Source: Chloroflexota bacterium (GTDB lineage Bacteria; Chloroflexota; Anaerolineae; Anaerolineales; DRMV01). Taken from it: DNA of 6,013 bases. The position numbers were made by a program, and so were the translations under genes. The stretch's first letter is position 1. Each line of letters begins with the position of its first letter. Below the pieces are notes generated by a model. The model saw only the letters and a program-made list of their open reading frames with translations, did no database searches and was not told the DNA's origin. Positions 1 to 5,550 of the stretch are shown here, one piece after another. The stretch covers positions 1-6,013 of the forward strand of contig JAADEP010000213.1 in assembly GCA_013153335.1 (NCBI GenBank), read 5' to 3'.

Positions 1-36
1 AAGTTTGAGATTAGAGGCTAGTGGTTAGCTTATCTG

Positions 37-93
37 TCGACTTTCAGCCGCAAACTGCCGACTTTTATCGCCAACTTCCAACCACCAACTTCC
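37..93. repeat. Degenerate short-period repeat upstream of the LCP gene
   Basis: The nine-base word CCAACTTCC occurs exactly at 71-79 and 85-93, 14 bases apart. Decayed relatives sit at 58-66 (CCGACTTTT) and 37-45 (TCGACTTTC), so spacings are near multiples of seven. The stretch is visibly richer in A and T than the genes and has no ribosome binding site. The first 32 bases (GATTAGAGG, CTAGTGGTTAG) look like a diverged reverse complement of the same words. It resembles low-complexity intergenic filler; no function is assigned. Confidence 0.45.
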
Positions 94-145
94 CCAAAAT
101 CCATACTCCCTGCTCACCCGCTTCCAGCTTTTCGCTTTCTGTTCA

Positions 146-174
146 CCCGCTCCCTGCCCCCAGCTCCCACGCCC
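146..174 (-). other. Putative G-quadruplex motif on the minus strand upstream of the LCP gene
   Basis: On the + strand there are five runs of three or more C (146-148, 152-154, 157-161, 166-168, 172-174) separated by loops of 3, 2, 4 and 3 bases. The complementary strand therefore fits the canonical G3+N1-7 quadruplex pattern with one run to spare. The tract lies in non-coding DNA and ends 53 bases before the LCP start codon, on the template strand of that gene. The pattern is seen directly; folding and any effect on transcription are inference. A slightly diverged direct repeat, TGCTCACCCGCTTCC (111-125) and TGTTCACCCGCTCCC (140-154), overlaps its left edge. Confidence 0.5.
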
Positions 175-215
175 GCCGCGCGTTGGGGCCGATCTATGGT
201 ATCCTCACCCGGTGC

Positions 216-220
216 GGAGG
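216..220 (+). promoter_or_regulatory. Ribosome binding site that sets the LCP start
   Basis: GGAGG lies seven bases before the ATG at 228. The reading frame stays open upstream to an ATG at 21, but that codon has no Shine-Dalgarno sequence. The 69 extra residues would be encoded by the low-complexity repeat and C-rich tract, and the membrane anchor would no longer be N-terminal. The site therefore favours 228 as the start. No convincing promoter was found; TATGGT (195-200) and TATCCT (200-205) are weak -10 candidates without a partner. Confidence 0.7.
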
Positions 221-227
221 CGAGGCC

Positions 228-1736
228 ATGCAGGCGAGGACGTCGGCTTCAGGATGGTCGTTGACGGTACAGGGGCTGTTGATCGGCGTGGGTCTGGCCC
301 TGGTGATCATGGGGCTGTTCTTCGGCTGGGCCGCGCACCGCGCGCCATCCGCGCCGCGGGCTGTGGTCACCCCCACGCCATATCATCCCCCGGCCGGCAC
401 GCGGGAGGCGCCCGCGCCGACGCGGCAGCCCAGGCCCACGGACACCCCAACCCCACGTCCCCAGGGGCCCACGCCGACACCCGAGTGGTGGGCATGGCTC
501 CCGCCCGGGCGCTGGGCCATCCCCGACGAGTGGCTGGGCCCAGATTGGCGGGTCGGGCTCCCCACGGCCATGCCGCGGCCGGCGCCGGTGATAACCGACC
601 CGGCGACCTACACCTTCCTCTTTTTGGGCTCAGACCGACGCCAGAAGGTCTTTCGCACCGACGCGATTATCTTGGTCGCGTTCCGGCCCGAGGATGGCTC
701 GATTAGCATTATCGCCTTCCCCCGGGACCTCTACGTCTTCATCCCTGGATGGACGGTCTCGCGCATCAACACCGCGTATTACCACGGTTTGGTTTACTCC
801 TATCCCCGGGGCGCGGTCGGGTTGGTGCGCGATACCATGCTCTATAACTTCGGCATCCGGATCGACTATGTAACCCTGGTCGACTTCGACGGCTTCCGCA
901 AGTTCATCGACGCGTTGGGCGGCATCGACGTGGATGTCGCGTGCGAATACACGGATTGGCGGCTCAAGTCCCCCGACCTGGACCCGAATCAGCCGTCCAA
1001 CTGGGAGCTCTATACGGTCAAGCCGGGCCGGGTGCACATGGACGGCGACATGGCATTGTGGTACGCCCGAGCCCGGTTGCGTTCCAACGACTTCGACCGC
1101 AACCGGCGCCAGCAAGAAATCGTGCGCGCGATTTGGGACAAGGTGCGTTCCCCGCGCATTATCCCGCGTTTGCCGCAATTGTTCCGCATCACTGTCGAGA
1201 GCGTAGAAACCGACATAGACTGGGAAGCGGTATCGTGGCTGTTGCGCCTGAGCTCCAAGGTCGATTTCTCGAAGATGCGCTTCTACCGCATCACGCCCAA
1301 CATGGTCAAACCCTGGAAGACCCCCGACGGCGGTCGAGTGCTGCTGCCGCGGCGAGAGCGCATCATCCCGATGCTGCGGGAGGCGCTGGGCCCATTGCCA
1401 CCTTCATGGCGCGAACGCCAAGCCGTGCGCATCGCGATCTACAACGCGTCCGGGCACGAAGGCTGGGAGGACCTCGCCGCGTGGCGTTTGGAGGCCATCG
1501 GCTACGATGTGGTGCAACGCGAACCCACCGCAGCCGGGGAATATAGCTTGCTCATCGACCTGCACGACCCGCCGCAGCCCGAGATCGGTTATCAAATCTT
1601 GCAACGGTTGGGCCTGCCGCGCGCGCGGTATACCTCCATCCTGCCCGAAAAGCTCGAACCCGAGCCCAAGGCCGACTTTGTGCTTATCCTCGGGCCTGAT
1701 TACCGTCCTTGCTTTGATCCGAACTTGGCTCGCTGA
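228..1736 (+). CDS. LytR-CpsA-Psr (LCP) family membrane-anchored protein with C-terminal LytR_C domain
   Basis: Predicted 502-residue envelope protein. LCP enzymes transfer lipid-linked glycopolymers to the cell wall on the outer face of the membrane; that role is family knowledge and the acceptor here is unknown. A single membrane segment spans about residues 13-35 with a short cytoplasmic N-terminus. A Pro/Thr-rich linker (48-85) and a Trp-rich stretch (six Trp between 87 and 107) follow. The LCP domain covers about 129-306 and keeps the signature positions: GSDRR (134-138), RTD (143-145), PRD (165-167), SRIN (178-181) and the Arg-rich block YARARLR...DFDRNRRQQ (279-296), whose Arg and Asp bind pyrophosphate and metal in studied homologues. 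Residues 399-491 match a LytR_C domain (VRIAIYNASG opening, LILGPDY close). The ATG at 228 is preferred over the in-frame ATG at 21. It is probably transcribed separately from argF, 48 bases downstream. Confidence 0.9.
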   Translation: MQARTSASGWSLTVQGLLIGVGLALVIMGLFFGWAAHRAPSAPRAVVTPTPYHPPAGTREAPAPTRQPRPTDTPTPRPQGPTPTPEWWAWLPPGRWAIPDEWLGPDWRVGLPTAMPRPAPVITDPATYTFLFLGSDRRQKVFRTDAIILVAFRPEDGSISIIAFPRDLYVFIPGWTVSRINTAYYHGLVYSYPRGAVGLVRDTMLYNFGIRIDYVTLVDFDGFRKFIDALGGIDVDVACEYTDWRLKSPDLDPNQPSNWELYTVKPGRVHMDGDMALWYARARLRSNDFDRNRRQQEIVRAIWDKVRSPRIIPRLPQLFRITVESVETDIDWEAVSWLLRLSSKVDFSKMRFYRITPNMVKPWKTPDGGRVLLPRRERIIPMLREALGPLPPSWRERQAVRIAIYNASGHEGWEDLAAWRLEAIGYDVVQREPTAAGEYSLLIDLHDPPQPEIGYQILQRLGLPRARYTSILPEKLEPEPKADFVLILGPDYRPCFDPNLAR

Positions 1737-1755
1737 AAAGCATTAGCGGTATAAT
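1725..1755 (+). promoter_or_regulatory. Candidate sigma-70-type promoter for argF
   Basis: A perfect -10 hexamer TATAAT occupies 1750-1755 in GC-rich surroundings. A weak -35 match, TTGGCT (1725-1730), lies 19 bases upstream inside the last codons of the LCP gene. Transcription would begin near 1762, giving a leader of about 23 bases that contains the argF Shine-Dalgarno GGGAGG (1773-1778, six bases before the ATG). No ArgR-type operator palindrome was seen. The -10 is clear; the -35 and start point are inferred. Confidence 0.6.
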
Positions 1756-1784
1756 GGCGCGAAGCATCCAGCGGGAGGTACACC

Positions 1785-2729
1785 ATGCCCAAGCGGGACT
1801 TCCTGGCCATCGCGGATTTTTCCGCGCAAGACTTGCGCCGCATTTTGGATTACGCGCACGCGCTCAAGCGCGAGTGGACTACCACAGGGCAAAATCGCCC
1901 ACTCCTGGCGAACAAAAGCCTGGCCATGATTTTCCAGAAGCCCAGCTTGCGCACGCGCGTATCTTTTGAAATGGCGATGCAGCATCTGGGGGGCTATGCT
2001 TTTTATTTGGGTCCGCAAGAGATCGGACTGGGCAAGCGAGAAGCCATCTCGGATATCGCGCGCGTGCTCTCGGGCTACGTCAGCGCGATTATGGCCCGGG
2101 TCTTCGCCCACGAACACATTCTGGAGCTGGCCCGCTGGGCTTCGGTGCCGGTGATCAACGGCCTGAGCGACTACAACCATCCGTGCCAAGCCATGGCCGA
2201 CGTGATGACCATCGAAGAGCACTTCGGGCGGGTGCAAGGCTTGAAAGTGGTGTTCGTTGGCGATGGTAACAACGTCGCGGTTTCGCTCATGCACGCGGTG
2301 ACCAAGCTGGGCGGCCATTTCGTCTGGGTCGGCCCACGGGGATACGAACCGCCCGAGATCGCGGTCGAGCAGGCGCGGGTCTTCGCGGCCCAAAGCGGCG
2401 GCTCGGTCACGCTCATGCATGACCCGCACAAAGCGGTCGTCGACGCGGACGTAATCTACACCGATACCTGGGTCAGCATGGGGCAAGAGGAAGAAGCCCA
2501 ACGGCGGCTGAAGGTCTTTCCCCCATATCAAGTCAACGCGGCCCTGGTGGCCAAGGCCAAACCCACGGCCATTGTCATGCATTGCTTGCCCGCCCACCGA
2601 GGCTACGAAATCACCGACGACGTCATCGACGGCCCCCAATCGGTCGTGTTCCAACAAGCCCACAACCGGCTCCATGCCCAAAAAGGGATTTTGGTCGACG
2701 TCTTTGAAGTAGGAGTACCCACCCCATGA
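1785..2729 (+). CDS. argF: Ornithine carbamoyltransferase
   Basis: A 314-residue cytoplasmic enzyme converting carbamoyl phosphate and ornithine to citrulline and phosphate in arginine synthesis. Length is typical. The carbamoyl-phosphate site is SLRTR (54-58) with HPCQ (132-135). The second domain carries GDGNN (159-163), the ornithine-binding DTWVSMG loop (227-233), the catalytic-cysteine motif HCLPAHRG (266-273) and a C-terminal QAHNRLH (291-297). The SMG loop and the cysteine motif separate it from aspartate carbamoyltransferase and from acetyl- or succinyl-ornithine carbamoyltransferases. The first motif has Leu55 where the textbook sequence is STRTR; as far as I recall this variant occurs in other OTCases, so activity is expected. 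The start is set by GGGAGG six bases upstream. It leads the argF-pyk-argD/lysJ cluster behind a TATAAT promoter candidate, and its TGA overlaps the next start codon. Confidence 0.95.
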   Translation: MPKRDFLAIADFSAQDLRRILDYAHALKREWTTTGQNRPLLANKSLAMIFQKPSLRTRVSFEMAMQHLGGYAFYLGPQEIGLGKREAISDIARVLSGYVSAIMARVFAHEHILELARWASVPVINGLSDYNHPCQAMADVMTIEEHFGRVQGLKVVFVGDGNNVAVSLMHAVTKLGGHFVWVGPRGYEPPEIAVEQARVFAAQSGGSVTLMHDPHKAVVDADVIYTDTWVSMGQEEEAQRRLKVFPPYQVNAALVAKAKPTAIVMHCLPAHRGYEITDDVIDGPQSVVFQQAHNRLHAQKGILVDVFEVGVPTP

Positions 2730-4189
2730 GCGCATATCCCACCCCGGCTTGGCGTTACGCGAAGATCATCGCCACCATCGGACCGGCTAGCGCGGACGAG
2801 CGCACCCTGCGGCGCCTCATCCTCGCGGGCATGGACGTCGCGCGGCTGAACTTCTCCCACGGCAGCCATGAAGAACACGGCCAAATCGTGCAGCGCATCC
2901 GCTATCTCAGCCACCGCCTGGGCCGACCGGTGGCCATCCTGCAAGACCTACAAGGGCCCAAAATTCGCCTGGGAACCCTGCCCGAGCCCATCACCGTACA
3001 CCAAGGCGAAGAGGTCGTCTTCGTCGCGGGCCAGGAACACGCGGACCAGGGCATCCCGGTGGCCTTTGCCGAGTTCGCGGCTTTTGTGCAACCCGGAACC
3101 CGCATCGCGATCGACGATGGCCTGCTTGAGTTTGAGGTCATCGAGGTCGATCCTCCACGGGTGCGGGCGCGCGTGCTGACGGGCGGAGTGCTCAAATCCC
3201 ACAAAGGCATCAACCTCATCGGGGTGCCCCTGGACATTCCGGGTTTTACGGAAAAAGATGAAGCGGATCTGGCCTTCGGCCTGCAACAGGACGTCGACGC
3301 GATCGCGGTGTCCTTTGTACGAACCGCGGAGGATGTGGCGCGCGTCCGCCGCGCGATCACCCAAATTGCGCCTGAGAAAGTCGACACACCCATCATCGCC
3401 AAGCTGGAACGCCGGGAAGCGCTGGAGAACCTGGAGGCCATCCTCGCGGTGGCCGACGGGGTGATGGTAGCCCGGGGCGACCTGGGCGTGGAGATCCCGA
3501 CCGAGGAAGTGCCCATCGCGCAAAAACGCATCATCGCGCTGGCCAACCGCTACGGCAAGTTGGTCGTCACCGCGACCCAAATGCTCGATTCCATGGTCCA
3601 CAACCCGCGGCCAACCCGCGCTGAAGCTTCGGATGTGGCCAACGCGGTGTTCGACGGCACGGACGCGCTCATGCTCTCGGCCGAGACCGCGACCGGTCGC
3701 TATCCCGTGCGCGCGGTCGAGACCATGGACGCGATCATCCGGACTGCGGAACGCCACAGCGACGAGTGGGGCGTGTGTGGCCGGCGCCTGGCCGACGAGG
3801 CCCTGGCCCGTGCGCCCAACGCGTGGGGCCTCGCGCGCGCGGCCAAAGCCTTGGCCGAACAACACCCCGAGGTCGCGGCCCTGGCCGTGTTCACCAACAC
3901 CGGGCGGACCGCGGTGCTGCTCTCAAAAACCCGGCCCCGGGTCCCTATTTTCGCGTTCACGCCCGTGGAACGCACCTATCGCCGCCTCAACATGTATTGG
4001 GGCATTCGACCGCATATGGTCCCCTTCGCGAACACCGTCGAGCTGATGTTCCAACACGTGGAAGCCGCGCTGCGCGCGACCGGACACGTCCGAGCCGGGC
4101 AAAAGGTCGTCTTGGTCGCGGGCTTCCCGGTCGGGGCGATGCGACCGCCCAACTTCTTGATGGTCCACACCATTGGGATGGACACCTAA
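2726..4189 (+). CDS. pyk: Pyruvate kinase
   Basis: A 487-residue cytoplasmic glycolytic enzyme converting phosphoenolpyruvate and ADP to pyruvate and ATP. The barrel begins KIIATIGPAS (13-22), then ARLNFSHGS (39-47) with Arg40, Asn42, Ser44 and His45. The nucleotide and cation strand is QDLQGPKIRLG (73-83). A lid domain (about 85-168) contains IDDGLLEF (129-136). The catalytic lysine is Lys226 in IIAKLE, with Mg ligands Glu228 and Asp252 (ARGDLGVE, 249-256). VTATQMLDSM (281-290), the RPTRAE loop (296-300) and GTDALMLSAETA (311-322) are canonical. The C-terminal allosteric domain is about 355-487 and ends with a less typical GFPVGAMRPPN (466-476) where many bacterial enzymes have a GxPxGxxGxTN-like loop. 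The extra C-terminal PEP-utiliser domain of Bacillus enzymes is absent. Lys79 in GPKIR with Leu75, Gln76 and Leu82 matches the K+-independent class. The start overlaps the argF stop as ATGA; AGGAG (2711-2715) lies ten bases upstream. Confidence 0.96.
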   Translation: MSAYPTPAWRYAKIIATIGPASADERTLRRLILAGMDVARLNFSHGSHEEHGQIVQRIRYLSHRLGRPVAILQDLQGPKIRLGTLPEPITVHQGEEVVFVAGQEHADQGIPVAFAEFAAFVQPGTRIAIDDGLLEFEVIEVDPPRVRARVLTGGVLKSHKGINLIGVPLDIPGFTEKDEADLAFGLQQDVDAIAVSFVRTAEDVARVRRAITQIAPEKVDTPIIAKLERREALENLEAILAVADGVMVARGDLGVEIPTEEVPIAQKRIIALANRYGKLVVTATQMLDSMVHNPRPTRAEASDVANAVFDGTDALMLSAETATGRYPVRAVETMDAIIRTAERHSDEWGVCGRRLADEALARAPNAWGLARAAKALAEQHPEVAALAVFTNTGRTAVLLSKTRPRVPIFAFTPVERTYRRLNMYWGIRPHMVPFANTVELMFQHVEAALRATGHVRAGQKVVLVAGFPVGAMRPPNFLMVHTIGMDT

Positions 4190-4231
4190 GGCCTGCCCAC
4201 AGCCATCCCCACGAACGCACCGGAGGCGCGC

Positions 4232-5446
4232 ATGAACCCGTCCCCTCAGCCCCAACCCCTGGATCCCGAAACCCTCGCGCAGCTGCGCGCGTGGGAAGAT
4301 GAGCACGATTCTGGCGTGTACGCGAAACGCGACATCCTGTTGGTGCAGGGCCGTGGCACGCGGGTATGGGACGCGGAAGGACGCGAGTATCTGGATTGCG
4401 TCGGCGGCCACGGCGTGACCGTTGTGGGGCACAGCCATCCCCGGGTTGTGGCCGCGCTGCACGAACAAGCGCAACGACTGATGACCTGTCCGGGTTCGTT
4501 CTACAACGACACCCGGGCCCGCTTGCTGGCCCGGCTGGGCACGTTGGTTCCGGGCTTGCGTCGGGTATTTCTCGCGAACTCGGGCACCGAGGCCGTAGAA
4601 GCCGCGATCAAATTCGCGCGCTATAGCACCGGACGGCCCAACATCGTCGCGGCCATGCGCGGGTTCCATGGGCGCACCCTCGGCGCGCTTTCGGCCACGT
4701 GGAAGAAGGAGTATCGTGCGCCCTTTGAGCCCTTAGTCCCGGGGTTCATGCACGCGCCGTTCAACAACCTCGCGCGCTTCGAAGCGCTGGTCGACGATCG
4801 CACGGCCGCGATCCTGGTCGAAGTGGTGCAGGGCGAAGGCGGGATCCACGTCGCGACGCCCGAATTCTTGCACGGCTTGCAAAGGCTCGCGCGCGAGCGA
4901 GGCGCGCTGCTCATCGTGGACGAAATTCAATCGGGCATGGGGCGCACCGGTCGCTGGTTCGCGTTCCAGCATTTCGACCTCGAGCCTGATATGGTCACCC
5001 TGGCCAAAGGCTTGGGCGGCGGCGTTCCCATTGGCGCCGTGCTCATCGGCGAGCGGGTCAAGCCCTTGCACCCGGGCTTGCACGGCTCAACCTTCGGTGG
5101 CAACCCCATTGCGGCCGCGGCCGCGCTGGCGGTGCTGGACATTTTGGAAGACGAAGGCCTGATCGAAAACGCGGCGCGCGTGGGCGCGTATCTGCTGGAA
5201 GGGCTCCGCGCCATCCCAAGCCCCCTGATCCGCGAAGTGCGCGGGTTGGGCTTGATGATCGGGATCGAACTGCGGCGCAAAGGCGCGCCCTTCCTCAAAC
5301 GCCTGGCCCATGAGGAAGGGATCCTGGCTCTGCCCGCAGGCATGAACGTGTTGCGCCTGTTGCCCGCGCTGAGCCTGAGCCAGGACGAAGCGGACCGCAT
5401 CCTGGCCGCGATGGCGCGCGTCCTCGCAGCCGTACCCGCGTCCTAA
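4232..5446 (+). CDS. argD: Acetylornithine aminotransferase family, LysJ-like (ArgD/LysJ)
   Basis: A 404-residue class III PLP-dependent aminotransferase that uses glutamate as amino donor to convert a semialdehyde to an omega-amine. Substrate is either N-acetylglutamate semialdehyde (arginine route) or LysW-bound glutamate/aminoadipate semialdehyde. Cofactor and active-site features are SGTE (117-120), FHGRT (145-149, Arg148 likely contacts substrate carboxylate), VVQGEGG (198-204), DEIQSGMGRTG (230-240), the Schiff-base Lys259 in TLAKGLGGG, and GSTFGGNP (285-292). The N-terminal part, with HDSGVY (25-30), RVWDAEG (44-50) and DCVGGHGV (55-62), resembles Thermus LysJ as I remember it; classical ArgD has an FAGGIAV-type sequence there. 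The start is set by GGAGG five bases upstream. It lies 42 bases after pyk with no terminator or promoter visible between, so it probably shares the argF-pyk transcript. The family is certain; the choice between ArgD, LysJ or a bifunctional enzyme is open. Confidence 0.9.
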   Translation: MNPSPQPQPLDPETLAQLRAWEDEHDSGVYAKRDILLVQGRGTRVWDAEGREYLDCVGGHGVTVVGHSHPRVVAALHEQAQRLMTCPGSFYNDTRARLLARLGTLVPGLRRVFLANSGTEAVEAAIKFARYSTGRPNIVAAMRGFHGRTLGALSATWKKEYRAPFEPLVPGFMHAPFNNLARFEALVDDRTAAILVEVVQGEGGIHVATPEFLHGLQRLARERGALLIVDEIQSGMGRTGRWFAFQHFDLEPDMVTLAKGLGGGVPIGAVLIGERVKPLHPGLHGSTFGGNPIAAAAALAVLDILEDEGLIENAARVGAYLLEGLRAIPSPLIREVRGLGLMIGIELRRKGAPFLKRLAHEEGILALPAGMNVLRLLPALSLSQDEADRILAAMARVLAAVPAS

Positions 5447-5550
5447 AGCCAACCTCATCGAACCCGTCAATATCATCACGCGTGCGTCGTCAAAATCCTG
5501 TCGGCTGTTCGGCGCCCTTGAGGCGACATTCTAAATTATGGAGGGATATA
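5447..5550. other. Intergenic spacer between the aminotransferase and lipoprotein genes
   Basis: These 104 bases contain no gene. The only hairpin noticed is CGCC-CTTGA-GGCG (5513-5525), a four-base stem with no T-run after it, which is too weak to call a terminator. A TAAATT at 5532-5537 with TTCGGC at 5508-5513 (18-base spacing) is a poor promoter candidate. Base composition becomes more AT-rich toward the downstream start, as expected for a 5' regulatory region. Confidence 0.5.
5540..5545 (+). promoter_or_regulatory. Ribosome binding site of the lipoprotein gene, overlapping a TATAAT word
   Basis: GGAGGG lies five bases before the ATG at 5551 and fixes the start. The next bases form a perfect TATAAT at 5547-5552 that includes the first two bases of the start codon, with GCGACA at 5523-5528 (18-base spacing) as a partial -35. 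If that were the working promoter, the transcript would begin after the ATG. The translational reading is therefore preferred and the hexamer may be accidental. Confidence 0.65.

Noticed and set aside
21..227. In-frame N-terminal extension of the LCP protein from the ATG at 21
   Set aside because: No Shine-Dalgarno sequence precedes it, the sequence is low-complexity repeat and C-rich tract, and it would bury the membrane anchor. GGAGG at 216 supports the ATG at 228.
1948..1962. SLRTR instead of STRTR in OTCase as a sign of lost or changed activity
   Set aside because: All other catalytic motifs are intact and I recall the Leu variant in other OTCases, so it is probably normal variation.
1743..2735. 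Long minus-strand open frame (330 codons) opposite argF
   Set aside because: It mirrors a well-supported enzyme gene; in GC-rich DNA with G/C third positions stop codons are rare on the other strand. The translation has no recognisable domain.
2948..3865. Long minus-strand open frame opposite pyk
   Set aside because: It is an antisense shadow of pyk with no recognised domain and no ribosome binding site seen.
3766..4302. Plus-strand open frame spanning the end of pyk and start of the aminotransferase
   Set aside because: It is out of frame with two clearly identified genes, and its Arg/Gly/Pro-rich translation is typical of a shifted GC-rich frame.
5509..5535. Possible rho-independent terminator after the aminotransferase gene
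   Set aside because: The best stem is four base pairs and is not followed by a T-run.
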